Source: Asterella californica (taxonomy: Eukaryota > Streptophyta > Marchantiopsida > Marchantiales > Aytoniaceae). Taken from it: 64,000 nucleotides of DNA. The notes beneath the pieces were generated by a model. That model saw nothing but the letters and a program-made list of their open reading frames with translations. It did not search any database and was not told the origin of the DNA. A program made the position numbers and the translations under genes. The stretch is from assembly GCA_036924285.1 (NCBI GenBank), contig JAYKYS010000005.1:682001-746000 (forward strand). The letters run 5' to 3'. Each line of letters begins with the position of its first letter. The first letter of the stretch is position 1. Shown one piece after another: positions 47,688 through 59,690 of this stretch.

Positions 47688-48943
47688 TCAATGTTGAGCA
47701 ATCGCTAGGTTATCAAAAGCCATGGGCATAACTCTCCAAAATATCTCTGCTCGTTGAGAACATACTCTCACCCACATATCCGGATCATCAAGGTTCAGCA
47801 CCTCAGTAGAATCACGACGAATGACCGAAGATAGATCTGGATATCGATCATACAATAGAAAATACAGTGAGAAGAAAGCCAAAAATGCTTGTCGGTTAAA
47901 ACCATAACCTATAGCCAATCATGATAACTGCACATCTCAATCTCTCAAGTGGTCCTTGTGCAAGCCATACTTGCGCAATCCTCTCTTCATCGTCTGAACT
48001 ACCCTCTCCGCCAAACCATCCGTCTCAGGTGATCTCGAGATGTAGTCCGGTGATCAATCAGCGTCTGATCACACAAGACTTGAAACTCACCAAGGAACTA
48101 TGTACCTTGGTCTGTCAACACTTTAGCTGGTGCTCCCAAACAACTCAGCACTCGATCTAAGAACGCATACGCCGTCCCTTCACTCGTCTTGTCTGGTAAT
48201 GCCACCAACTCAATCCACTTGAAGAAGTGCTTCACCATCACCAACACATACCGATGGTGACGTACTGTCAATGATAAAGATCTCACAAAATCCGAACTCC
48301 AACAGTAACACAACCTCATAATCGGTAAGGGGTGTAATTGTGGAGTAAGAGCATTAAATGATGCTCGTACTCGATCACAAACCACACATCGTGCAACAAA
48401 CTATTGCACATCGACGTGCATACCACGCCACCAATATTGTCCTTGGAGTAAGCTATGCGTACGTTTCACTCCAAAATGTCTCAACTCCTCATGAGCATGT
48501 CGTACTAATTGTGCCCTCTGGGATGGATGTGACAATATCCGTACTCTCTCATCATCCCACACTCGAAGTACATGTCGTCCTTCTCGTTGAAATCTCTTCG
48601 CTCGTTGAAAGATACGAGTTCGCTCCTTGGCACTTACTGTGTCTACCACCACGCCAGTACATACATACTCCATTATGGTCACATCGTCATGGATATCTCG
48701 CTGGTCTGTAACACCATCTCCACTCTCAAGATCTGGAGACTCATCATGTACTCTCTGACCAGAGAAAGATACGACTTGACCCTCCATACTATAGTTCATG
48801 ACCAACACACAAAAAAAGACAAATACATGCCACCCTGGCACTATCTCTTCATCAACCTCATCATACCATCGAGCCCTAGTCTGATCCTGCTGACTCGTGC
48901 ATGGGTTACGACTCAACTCATGCTTGGCAGTTTCATCTCTTAA
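47688..48943 (-). pseudogene. Gypsy integrase region, broken
   Basis: The zinc-binding domain reads HAHEELRHFGVKRTHSLLQG, YWWRGMHVDVQ, a stop, then FVARCVVC (48520-48370). The core follows: SDFVRSLSL, VMVKHFFKWIELVALPDKTS, and FLDRVLSCLGAPAKVLTDQGT (48110-48320), where DQGT is the second catalytic Asp block. Further decayed pieces with the C-terminal part lie at 47918-47688 (YDRYPDLSSVI). Several stops and frame changes are present. An extra N-terminal linker (48916-48560) is rich in Arg and Asp, as often precedes gypsy integrases. Confidence 0.82.
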
Positions 48944-50259
48944 ACCCTCCGGCTAGCATCTAGGTTTGCAATTCTCGGTCTATGCACTACCTGGAAGTCA
49001 TACTCCTGTAAGGTCAGAGCCCATCGTGCAAGCTTCTCTGTAAGCTTGTCGGACTCCATCAACCACTTGAGCGGCTGGTGATCAATGATGAGAGTAAAAA
49101 GGGTTCTAAACAAATAACATCGAAAGTGTGCAACAGTCCACACTGTAGCTAAACACTCCCCTCGTACGAATTGTATCTCGCCTCCGCCGAATTGTTAGAG
49201 CGGTTGATATACGTCACCACAAACTTATTTTTCTCATCATCATGCTGAGTCAGCACTACTTCAAGTCCAACATACTCCAATCAGTGTGCAGTTGGAAAGG
49301 ACGCCTCCTAACAGGTCTCCTCAAGATGGGAGCAGATGTAACATATCCTTGAGCTCCACAAAAGCTCGCTCTTGCTCATCTCCTCACTGCCACTCTTGGT
49401 CCACCTTCATCAGCTTGGTCAATGATTTGGCAATTGCACTAAACCCTTTCACGTATCGACGATAGAATTTTGTCAAACCAACAAATGCTCGAACTCGACT
49501 CACATATGTGAGGCGTGAGATACGTGCAATAGCCTCAACCTTTGTCTGTTGAACACTCAACCCACCTGGGTAGATGGTGTGACCCAGATACTCTACCAAC
49601 TCTTGGAAGAACTTGTACTTCCCATGGTGTAACTTCAACCCATGAGCTCTCAATCGCTCGAACACATCCCGTAAGTGTCTCTCGTGCTCCTCCACTGTAG
49701 CACTATAGACTAAGATGTCGTCAATATAACATCTGACAAAATCCAATCATGCTAGGATCTTGTCCATCACTCTTTGGAATTCAGCAGTGGCGCTCTTCAA
49801 TCCAAATGATAAGAACCGTCATTGATACAAACAATCTTTGCCGTGAGAGTCAATCCCCCAGAATGTTGTCTTGGGCTTATCTTCTTCTCTCACCGGCAAC
49901 TGATGATACCCTGCTCGAAGATCCAAAGTACTGAAGATATTCACATGCCCCACTGCATCAAAGATCTCCTCAGGTGTCAGCATGACATACTTATCGGACT
50001 TCGTCTGTCGATTGATAAGACGATAGTCTTTACACATGCGTCTATCCGTGTAGTTGCCATACATATTCTTCTTTGCTGGCATAATTGTGGCAGATGCATA
50101 CTCGCCATGCGACATCTCCATCAACCCAGCTTCCACCAAGTCTTGAGTCCTACTCTGGATCAAAGTTCTCTCCATGTCACTATATTTGTAAGGACGTTGC
50201 AAGATTAACGTGTCGTTAGCCAAGTCGATCTGTATACCATGTCCCTTCAAGGTACCCAA
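48944..50259 (-). pseudogene. Gypsy reverse transcriptase and RNase H, broken
   Basis: RT begins near 50259: YKYSDMERTLIQSRTQDLVE, MCKDYRLINRQT, FSTLDLRAGYHQLPV, then CLYQ followed by a TGA where the family has Trp, RFLSFGLKSATAEFQRVMD, another stop, and the catalytic CYIDDILVYS (about 49720). ERLRAHGLKLHHGKYKFF and VEYLGHTI follow. RNase H is represented by VAHFRCYLF, IIDHQPLKWLMESDKL and ARWALTLQEYDFQVVHRPRI (49143-48950); the catalytic Asp segment upstream is decayed. The YIDD residues are intact, but at least four stops prevent translation. Confidence 0.88.
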
Positions 50260-51777
50260 ATCCTTTCATACTGAAAGCAAAACAATTCCTGTAGTTCTTC
50301 AAGAATCTTTGAACTCTTCGTCTCTCTTCTTCTATAAGCTTGGGTCCAATCTCCGGCTCCCGAGTATCTTCTGTTATCATGCTAGAGGTAGAAGACGAAG
50401 TCGTTGATTGCTATCTTGCAGCCTCTGGAGTAGTTTCCTTCTGCTCACCACCAACAACCTCCACGCTATTATGCAAAAAGCTTCTACAGTTCTAGCTGCA
50501 AGCTCCACACTCTCTTCTACGACATCCCATGATGTCCAAGGATGACGAACTCCACACGCCTCGCCCCCCAGTCTTTGCCTCCACTGATCCGATAGGCAAA
50601 GAGCTCAAGAGTGTCCGAGCAGTAACACTCGTCAATCGCATTCGACGCTGCTCAGCCAATCCAAGGCTAACAATCCATGTCAAGCAGTTCAAATCCATTG
50701 CTTGATCCAGCACTTGACGACGTGAAGCCTCCGACACCGAAGCTACTGTCATCGTACTCAAAGAAAAACTTGTCGCTCTCTCTCTCTCTCTCGTCGACAT
50801 TGGACTCCATCAACTGTTGTAACCGAGCATCCCACACAAGCCCAGGTCCTCCATCTCTGTAAGCATGTGATGCTGGAAAGCTCACCAAAGTAGATAACGC
50901 TGTCATGGATCGTCCCACTAGGTTCACCACTATCATGAGTGATCTATTGACGACTCTCACTACTTGAGATCGTCGTCCTGCATCCAAGATGTCATCAATT
51001 GTGAGGTGCGCTGGTCGTCTCATTGCATCGTATGTGCGCTTGAGCACCTCCCTTGATAACAAATTTGTCCATCACAGCCGTGGACGATGTGCACGAGATC
51101 TCACTCTCGTTGCATCTAACAAGACTGTTGATCCAATCCAAGACCGCACATGGTGCACACTCGTCATCATATGTGTCCGAGCATCATCCAACAAAGGAAT
51201 GTTCTCCAAGATGTATGCTAGAGAATCCATTTGATGCATCTAGAGATGTCGTAAGATCCGTAACATCTCCCAAAACATCCTAGATCGTGGGTCATGTAAA
51301 CCGTGACCTCTCCCAGCACGCGTGTGACCTTGACATGACCACCCGGCTATCACCAAGTGAATGGTGTCAACAAACGTGAGATCCTGCGCCCCCAACAGCG
51401 AAATATCTGACGGTAATGCTTGCTGGTATCCTCTAACAGTTAATATAGACAACAACTCATGATACCTTTGCACCAAACGTGCCATGTGTCACATGACGCA
51501 ATGAGACGCGTCTTGCAACCTCATCTCTCTCCACATACAAATATATGTCTGCCTGCAATACCGCAGTCAAACTTGTGCTGATCTCTCCAAACAGCTCCAG
51601 CACATACACATCCTCCTTTGAATACTGTCATACAATGAGAGTCGTATCCAACGGTGTTAAGATAACAGGGCCAGTAACAAGAACAACCCTTTGTTCCTCT
51701 ACTGGCGGTACAAAGACTTCACTCCAAACTTGTTGTACCAACCGATCAGCATACTGCTACAACTCTCCACTCAAATT
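50260..51777 (-). pseudogene. Linker between gypsy protease and RT
   Basis: Open pieces at 51485-51240 and 51062-50492 lie in the correct orientation but carry no catalytic motif. 50774-50795 is a (CT)n run that encodes an Arg/Glu-rich patch (DERERESD) in this frame. Gypsy elements of this type often have an extended spacer between protease and RT; this is the likely identity. Confidence 0.45.
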
Positions 51778-52605
51778 TCATAGTGGAACATCCAAGGTAG
51801 ATTTTACTAACGTAGACATGCTAGGCATGTCCTCCACCTCCTCAAAGAGCGGAGTATCCTCCGCATGGGCATTGCCTTCTAACAACTCGTCCGGCCAAGT
51901 GATGACCGAACTAAACTCTGCAACAGATGCCATCGTCTCTGATGTAGACCTCATTGTCTCAACTCTAGCACTGAACCGCACTGGAAAGCGACTCACTCGT
52001 TCCTCACCGGACTGCCAACCTGATCTGTAAGATGCTGTCTCCGCCCAATAGTCGATCACGAACCCCATAGGATATAATACAGCACCTCCAACCAACACAT
52101 CATAAGACTCTGCGGTCGTAATGATGACCTTGGTCCTCACCATGGAGCCATCCGTGGAATGATGTAGTTGAACTCTCACCGTCAACATCTTGCGTGTCAT
52201 GTGTAGAGCTGTATCTCTTGATCCTCCTAGAGATGTCTGTAGTTGGAATGGACATCTCTCCACTTCGGACTTCCTCAGACCCAAACCGATACACGCCGCC
52301 TTCCTCAACATCAACGGTTTGGCTCTAGAGTCTAACAAGACTTTCTGCGGTCGATACACCTTCCCTGAAGATGCCACCAAACAGAAGATACCACTTCTGT
52401 TGTCTAACAACACCACACCTGGTGTCAATCCAACACGGTCAATCGCCAACCTAGCTAGTAACTCATCAAGCCTGACAGCCGCCGCTTGCCAAGTATCACT
52501 AGTAGCCGTCCTAATCTTCGATTCTATTGACACATCTACCTCTTGCTGAACCACTTGAGCACTAGAGGTAATCACATCCTCGTTCTCACTGAGCGTGGCT
52601 GCCAA
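51778..52605 (-). pseudogene. Retroviral-type aspartic protease region of the gypsy element
   Basis: A 275-codon open stretch. KVLLDSRAKPLMLRKAACIG holds the catalytic loop: the family D-[ST]-G-A is here D-S-R-A, so Gly is lost. VIITTAESYDVLVGGAVLYP and GFVIDYW form the second half, with the hydrophobic-hydrophobic-Gly (VLVGG) signature of retropepsins. The length and position between gag CCHC and RT fit. The loop mutation suggests an inactive enzyme. Confidence 0.75.
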
Positions 52606-52640
52606 CTAGAACACTGGAGCCAAGCTGACTCTCAATGCTC

Positions 52641-53503
52641 TCATATCCGTGGCTGAAAATAGTGGGGCTTGTAAAACTGCTGTAGCCGTCCCCAACATCG
52701 GATTTTACGTTGCATCCACAGACGTCCAGGGTTGACTCGCATTACCCCCACTCTGGATGTCGATAGCTCCAACTCCACTACACCATCGGTAGACCGTTTA
52801 GGAACCATAGAAGTGATCTTCAATGTCTTCGATAGCATGAATGACTGAGCAAGCATGGTCTGTCTACCAGCCTCTCCGCGTTGTAGATCCAACTTCACTG
52901 AAGCACCTCGTGGCTCAGAGACACGTACTGCACTCCGAGCCACTGCCGCAGATGTCTCAATCTGCACCACATCAGCCATGAAGTCAAAGTCACCTCCTTC
53001 TCTTCCATAAGACGTGGAAGCTTCTGTTCCACCCGATCTTCGTTGAGCCGTAGTCATACTAGCTATCCTCTGCTCGAACTGCTCAATCCGAGCAGCCATA
53101 CCGACTTCTGACTTCGTAGAGACGATGGACCGACTGATCCTCTCCTAGGTGCTGGATCTCTACCTCCAACTTGACCATCACGGTCTCCTTGAGCTCCTCC
53201 GCCTCGTCCACGATCAGCATTCTCTTGTTGTAGCTCGGGGTGGAGATCAAAACAACGGTCACTATTGTGACCTGGTCGTCCGCATTGCTCACATTGCCTA
53301 GGCACCGCTTGAGACGTCCCAGATGTCTCATAACTACCCCTCCTCTGTGGACAGTCCTTCTGCTGATGAGGATCATCACACGTCCGACAAGGACCCACTT
53401 GCTGTTGATTAGAGAAGGACGGCATGGACTTCTGTCCACCAGATCCTCCAACACCTCCATGGGGTCGACTGTTGGTGCGATCTGCAGCAGATGCGGAACC
53501 CAC
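52641..53503 (-). pseudogene. Gypsy gag C-terminus with CCHC zinc knuckles
   Basis: At 53503-53063 CRTCDDPHQQKDC and CEQCGRPGHNSDRC are two knuckles; the second is a perfect CX2CX4HX4C, the first is slightly shortened. An Arg/Gly/Asp-rich region follows, and then 53099-52641 (MAARIEQFEQRI) leads toward the protease. Zinc knuckles bind the genomic RNA in gag. The N-terminal gag domain is not in continuous frame upstream, where the coding sense appears to switch strand at about 53500. Confidence 0.8.
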
Positions 53504-53817
53504 AGCTATTTACACCTTTCATGGCGTGGAAGGGTTTGTTTCAGCACTTGGATGGACCGCCGATGGACGATTACCACGAGTTCAAGCGAGACTACGGTGT
53601 TGAGATTGAGTTGTGGAGACAACATAAGTCTCTCAACTACGTTTCTATCACTACTGGTGTAGTTTCGAGAGGTGTAGCACCTACGAGTTCAGGTGCCAGT
53701 AGCAGTGATACATCCACGGGTGACGGAGTATCTACTACCAGCGGTGCGTCCACTAGTAGTGGAGCAGGTGGTAGTGCGAGCGGGATACCATCAAGGTTTA
53801 ACCCTGTGGTTCAGTAA
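53491..53817 (+). pseudogene. Plus-strand gag-like fragment at a strand switch
   Basis: A 108-codon frame with protein-like text (FQHLDGPPMDDYHEFKRDYG, VEIELWRQHKSLNYVS) followed by a Ser/Gly/Thr linker (SSDTSTGDGVSTTSGAS) and a natural stop. It lies on the opposite strand within the gag region of the minus-strand element and abuts the knuckle-bearing frame. The most likely explanation is a fragment of another element's gag, inverted here; a chance frame is less likely given its composition. Confidence 0.45.
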
Positions 53818-55760
53818 CGTTGAGGTCTCTTCGTGACCCCATAGATCTAGTTCATGTCCCACAACAACGATGTGGTGACACTAGACTCACCACCAGAAAA
53901 CACGTTGTCTGCATCTAACTCGTCCTCTGGAACAACCGATGGCAATGGTGTAGATAATCGATACCTCACCACACTCCGTGTATACCCACTGTCCGAGAAG
54001 TCTCCACTAGAACTCCGTGGTGATAGAATCTGACGGACACACTCTCTAACCAGAATGCCGAAATCCTCATCACCATCGTAACTACAACTTGTCTATCTCC
54101 GCTCCTACTGAGCTCACCTATCCCCTACTAAGACAGTCAAGGTAAGAATAACATGTACATGCCATCACCACAAGCAGCCTCTCACGATCTGTTGGTCGTC
54201 ACTCCAACTGCACCGTGAGAGAAACAAAAGTAGTCTGATTGGTCATCACCCCAGTCTCACTATCGACAGCACAATAGAGTGAACTCACTCCGGAAATCAA
54301 GCGCCAACACAAGCAAACGCGACGCACAAACAAGAAGCAGAATATGGAGGGGTTCCAACCACAAGAAGTCCAAACGATAACCCTCCACACTCAAACATTC
54401 ACATAAAGAGAAACCCAGTCTCTTCGGACTGACGCGTCTTCTTCGATGACCACATGCACAATATATTATCACCAACTGTCATAACATGTGCTCAAGGTCA
54501 CTACTTAGATGTCTACACCTCTAGTAGCTCCAAAAATATCTACGTGGTAGCTCTACTAGCTCACCCAAGACAACTACCACCAACTGCCTCCATACACGTC
54601 TCTACAGTATAGACATAACTACCACAACAACAGTTCTCCCTAGTACTCTGAGGTCGTCCTACCACTCCTCTAGGAATGTACAAGAAGATCTCCTACTATC
54701 TTAAACAAGTCCCTAAGTACTTGCACGCATCCATGTAAGACATCAAGAGCTATTGGTCTAGTGGTATAGCCAAAGCTAAGACTACAGGGTTAAGTGTCCA
54801 AGTTCAGGAACAGTGTTGGGATGAGTGACCAGCTGGTTTTACCCTTCCCACACAATTGAAACTTGCATACCTCTCTCACCCACGCCAGCAAGCTGGCTTG
54901 CGACGGGCGCGGGCTCAAGCTCAAGCTCCGCTCCGCCTCCGCACTCACACCCCTCTGCTCCTCGAAGCCTCTAAATGACTTCCGCTCACTCTCCGCTCTG
55001 CTCCGCTTGGGTAGGAGAAGAAACTCGAGCCAACACCACAAGAAGGACACGTATGAAGAAGACACACCCAAAAACAGCAACTCAGAGGTCGAAATTGCAC
55101 TCCAAATGGTCGAAATCAGCCAAATTGACACTCGCAGGCGTTTACGTCAGATTTCAAACTACCTGCGACCTTCTTCGGCTTGTAACTCCTTCAATCCTTA
55201 ACCAAATCGAATGATTTTTTGTGAGTTAGAATCGTCTTCCTAGCGCGCACCTACTGCACTCATCAGCACCAGAGATTGTCGACCCACGTCAACCCGATTC
55301 TCGCCAACGCACTTCTGCCGACCTCAAATCGATCACAAAATCCGTCATCAGAAATTTTGACCTGCCATAAGTCCGTCGATGCTCGACCAAACTTCATGAA
55401 AGTTGGTGCACTAGAATCGTCTTCCCAGTGCGCTTCCAACGAGCCCGCATCAATCTAACATTGATAAGTATTTTGTCTACTACACCCAAACGCGCACTTC
55501 AGCTCGAACAGGTCACTTCAAAAGCGTTCCGTCAAATTTCAGCAGCGCTTTCGCACTACCTTACCACCAAATCGATCAAGAACAAATTCAGATGACATCA
55601 ATCCACACAGCGATCAATGACAACATCGAAACAAACCACTCCAAGCACGCGTGCACCCGCAAATCAAAAAAACCAACAATCTGCCAACTCCGGAGATATC
55701 ACGGTAGCAATCTGCTACCTGAAATGTCTCAACCAGACCTCGCAATCTGAGTTCTTCAAG
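53818..55760. other. Gag N-terminus remains and long 5' leader of the gypsy element
   Basis: Minus-strand text at 54050-53870 (SSSGDFSDSGYTRSVV; SVVPEDELDADNVFSGGESS) looks like gag debris. From about 54500 to 55760 there is no frame of note. This is the leader between gag and the 5' terminal repeat and includes a tRNA-like segment at 54752-54820. Confidence 0.45.
54752..54820 (+). other. tRNA-like polymerase III promoter segment, possible SINE head
   Basis: TTGGTCTAGTGGTATAGCC is a good A-box context, and about 35 bp later CCAAGTTCAGGAAC is a weak B-box match. Acceptor-stem pairing is not evident, so it is not called as a tRNA gene; a degenerate SINE head is the likeliest reading. Confidence 0.35.
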
Positions 55761-56052
55761 TGATAAAACGATATGTACTCACTCCACCATGTCAACAGAC
55801 ACTAGATAATCACTACAGTCGAGCCAAATCCACTCTGTGCTCGCAGAAATCCAGATTGCACTCACTAAGACTACCCACCATAGCCAGGAGCTTGAAGTCT
55901 CAACTTGAAGAACTGAGGTCTCCAAGCCCTACCTGCGAAGTATACTCCTAGTGGGCACTCCCACCAACTTGCCCTAACGGCACTAACGACCTTACTAGGA
56001 TTCATCACTTCGCACTCGGTCAACCTAACCGAGTAGCCAAACTGACGTTACA
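55761..56052 (-). repeat. 5' terminal repeat of the 46-56 kb gypsy element
   Basis: 292 bp, uninterrupted copy of the repeat split at 45775-46973. Minus-strand start TGTAACGTCAGTTTGGC, end CGTTTTATCA. Short for a gypsy LTR, so the true LTR could be longer on the inner side with one copy deleted. Confidence 0.8.
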
Positions 56053-59000
56053 GTATTCCTTTATGAAGTACTTGTTTTTTCACCTTGTACTTACAAAGTA
56101 ATCAACATCATGTAGAATAACTAATTAGGAAATACTTACAAAAAAATATACTAGCTTAACCATTAGTAAGATTTAAAGATATAGCTTATGTAAAATCATC
56201 CCATCTAGTAATTCCTATGCCTCCATAAAATTACCATCGTGCTTGTTCTTTTACCTCTATTAATTTTATCAGCTTTGTTCCTGTGATATATCTTTTGCAT
56301 CTTGGTTTCTTGGGTTTTGTGACATAGATCTACAAAAATATCCCACCTGAAGAGAACAACATATTGCCAAGATCCACATCATACATTGTATTTAGGATCA
56401 GAATTGAAAATGATAAATTCTATCTTTTACACATATATGATCACAATGCTCATCTTGTTTTGATATCACTACCGCTGATATCATTGGTTCCTCATTGATA
56501 CAATCATCTCCGAAAGATTATCACTACAATCAATAGACATTTTGGAGATGTCAAGACATTGTAGCTGATAGTATCAAAATGGACTCTATAATGATCTGCA
56601 CGCTCATGAAAGTGATAGAATTTATTCTTTGTATAGTGTCAAAATGAGTTAGATCGAGAGATATATAAGAGAGGTGATTGAGATTCAATACTTTTCAAAA
56701 GATGTAGAAATGGCTTAGACGAAGAGGCAAGCCAACAGCAAGGAGTTCAAAGTCCCAATATTCTTTTGTCTAGCCAAATGGGGAAAATGACAATCCAATA
56801 TATGCATGCTTCTTGAGTTGATAGCAGAGACAAGTAGAAAGATAGAAAAATAAATCTTGATGTATACTGGTTCTAGTCATAGCTTGGATAGATTATGGAT
56901 TCACGTAATACACATAAAGTCTCTCGGATAGACTAATCTCAAATGATACGATGTTCAATTAATATCAATAGTAAATAAATAAATAATATATAACATTTAT
57001 AGTATAAACTGAATTTTGAATTTTCAATTTTGATATTATTAAATATTAACTGAGGAAGGTGATGCGAAAAAGAAAGACATAATCCATACGAAATGAGCAA
57101 ACATGCACACTTCAAAAGATAAAAGTCCGAGATCCAACCGTTAATTGTACATTAGTAAAGTGTGCATTTAATTTGAGGCAGATTGAGGAGGTGAATATGC
57201 AAGAGTGACACACTTTAGAGATAGTGTCTTTTTGTAAATAGTGAAAGTATATTCATATTTCAAATGGAACCAAACATACATATACGACAAGAGGAATACC
57301 ATGTGCTTGTAAAGTATCAGTATTCAATATCTTTCCCCACGGACTTGTACAGTGAATTTTGTTTTTCTTATCAAAAAATATGTAAGTATTATAAAATATA
57401 TTAATTATAAATTATAAAGAAAAATAAATTAATTCATAAATAATATATATTAATCAATCTCGGAATAGCCAACTCATCCAGACATAAACCATAAGTGAGT
57501 CCTGGCTAATGCATGGCTGAGAACATAAGCCCGAGACTGTAATTCTCAAACCGTGCAGTTTTATGAGGATTTATAATTTGTATTCTAACACTTCTTGCCG
57601 AAAGGGTTAGAATATAGATTACACCTCATGTACACTTTTAAGTGTACATGAGGCTGATATCCTCTTTCGTGAGGTTTCGGTGAAAGATGTAGCTTGATGG
57701 TCAACTCTCCTTCAGAGCTTTGTATACTATGAATCCCTTATTAGTAGTAAATTAGACTCGGAAAAATTCATTCCGATTATACTCACATTGATAACCACAA
57801 GTGAAACTCATAAACTATAGGACACAAAGTATATCATAGGATAACCACTACAGGTGTATTTCATAACCACATGCAATTTACCAAAGGTTTTAAAAAATAT
57901 TAGTTTCAAAAAGTTTAATATACTATTAGCAAAGAAGAATAGGTAAATTTATCTATACTTGATATTATAATAATATTTACAAAAACATTTAATAAGCAAT
58001 AATTTAAGTGAAATATTAATATGAAATCAAACTATGTTTTATCATGAAAGTGATCAAAATGTTAATATGATACTATACTACTTGAGATAAATTTTTTAGT
58101 TATGAATTTATCCAAAAAGTGATAACAAATATACCATATTGAACATGGGTTACGTCACTAAGATAAAAGTGTCAGAATATTGGTGAGAAGAAAGAAAGAT
58201 CTAATATATAAGAAAATATCTTGTATATTTTGTTACTATTTAAAAGACATGTATATATGTGTATTGATCTTTTGTTATATTTTTGTTAAGTATTAGTAAC
58301 AAATTAATGAAATAATATTTTATAATTTCAAAATAATACACTTTTAAAATATTTATGAAAAATAGAATAAACAGGTATATAAATATAGAAATTGATATAA
58401 ACTATATATTTCATATAACCAACCCTTGACTTGTATAACAAGGTGTAGAAAACCTTTCAGTTCCTTATAATGTTCCTGTATACATTCGGATGCTCTCAAA
58501 ATTCACTCTTTGTATTCATTTATTTAGTCGACTACGTTCTACTCCTAGATCTTTGTACTCTACGCTCAATAAAAAGAATTTGATGGAATCTCACACACAG
58601 AAAATCACAAAATGTGAATGCAGTTCAAACAAAGCCGTACTAAGTATTACATTTGGCATGAACCTTGCATACTTGAATGTCCCTACATCTCGTACTTCAC
58701 TTGGTGTGACACAAAGTAACACCCATCAACTCATTAACTGGATGCACAAAAATGTCATAACACCAAGATAAAAAAGAGCTATCTAGAGTCGCTCTCATTT
58801 ATTTCTCAAGATCATGTACGAGTCGGATCTTAATTAAAATACTTTTTTAAAAAATACAAAGTTTCTGTTTGTAACAAACATTTTAAAGACTTGTACAATC
58901 GACGCGTTGTCATATAAATGATTGTCTCCCAGGAGAGCAAGTCTGCATATAGAAATGATGTAAAATATCTCAAATGTCATTTTAATGATAAATTGAGATG

Positions 59001-59690
59001 TCCCCTTTCAAGATCCCCCCAAAGGAGAGATTTTTAAGAACCACAAAATACCTAGAGAAACAAAGGATTACTCTCTTGTTCCTCTGTCGTAACCACATAT
59101 GCTGATTTTGATGGTCACACCCTCCTTCCCAGCTAGAAGACTTACGAGCTGGTCGAAATGACCGCTTGTCTCAGCACTAGTCACCTTATCCGACTTAACG
59201 ATTAATCGACAAGGCGAGGATACTCCAAAACAAAGAAATATCCACAAAAATAAAAATAACAATAACCAATAGAAAAATAATGTGTTTCCGTGCTCAATCT
59301 CAATACTTTTATCCCAAGGGATCGAGCTGCTAGTCACTAAGTTAAGACGTCAGTAACAAGCCCATGAGAAAATTGATCGATTGATCGGTCATAAGTGATA
59401 TTAAAATCACACGTCGATATCCATCAAATTTCTCGAAGTCATTGATCCTCAAAGCCAACGATCCATGTGTAACCGTTTGGTGTCGCGACTACACAGATCA
59501 AGTTTCTTCCAACCTTATATTCAACTCTTAGTTTCCCCGAGCCGAGAGTGAGGTAAAGTTAGTGAAGCTGTTTATAATCGAGAAATTTGCTAAGAGGTGA
59601 TTACTCAACACAAGTTAAACATCTTCACTTCCTCCTAATGTACTAGGAAGAGATTTATAGTCGAAGGAGGTCGTTGAGATTTGCAACTCA
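56053..59690. other. AT-rich intergenic DNA
   Basis: No supported gene. A 93-codon frame at 58490-58771 (+) and an 89-codon frame at 59068-59337 (-) show no family features; the latter has one hydrophobic segment (FFYWLLLFLFLWIFL) and is probably chance. Minus-strand 57597-57460 begins TGTTAGAATACAAATT and could be the start of an LTR, without a partner in the window. A strong hairpin lies at 57624-57653. Confidence 0.35.
57624..57653. repeat. Hairpin, 14-bp perfect arms, 2-nt loop
   Basis: CCTCATGTACACTT, TT, AAGTGTACATGAGG. Followed at once by GCTGATATCCTC. It would form a very stable stem in RNA or a cruciform in DNA. Confidence 0.85.

Larger units (their letters stand above)
45775..56052 (-). 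mobile_element. Large Ty3/gypsy element with nested insertion
   Basis: Terminal direct repeats bound the element: 55761-56052 (292 bp) and 45775-46973 (same sequence split by a foreign LTR). Between them the minus strand carries gag CCHC, protease, RT (YIDD), RNase H, integrase and a PHD-like finger in gypsy order. The repeats start TGTAACGTCAG / TGTCGCGTCAG and end near CGTTTTATCA / CGTTTTATTG on the minus strand. No tRNA-type primer site follows the 5' repeat and no target duplication was found, so exact termini are uncertain. Confidence 0.8.

Noticed and set aside
50774..50795. CT microsatellite as regulatory element
   Set aside because: It lies within the decayed gypsy polyprotein and encodes a charged patch there.
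57460..57610. Group II intron or organelle-derived sequence
   Set aside because: AACCGTGCAG and neighbouring text recall intron cores, but no domain V hairpin can be drawn; an LTR start or plain intergenic DNA fits better.
58490..58771. 93-codon frame as a gene
   Set aside because: AT-rich flanks, no conserved motif, no splice context; length is within chance for this composition.
59068..59337. Membrane protein frame on the minus strand
   Set aside because: One hydrophobic run only, no homologue recognised, no promoter or neighbouring exon.
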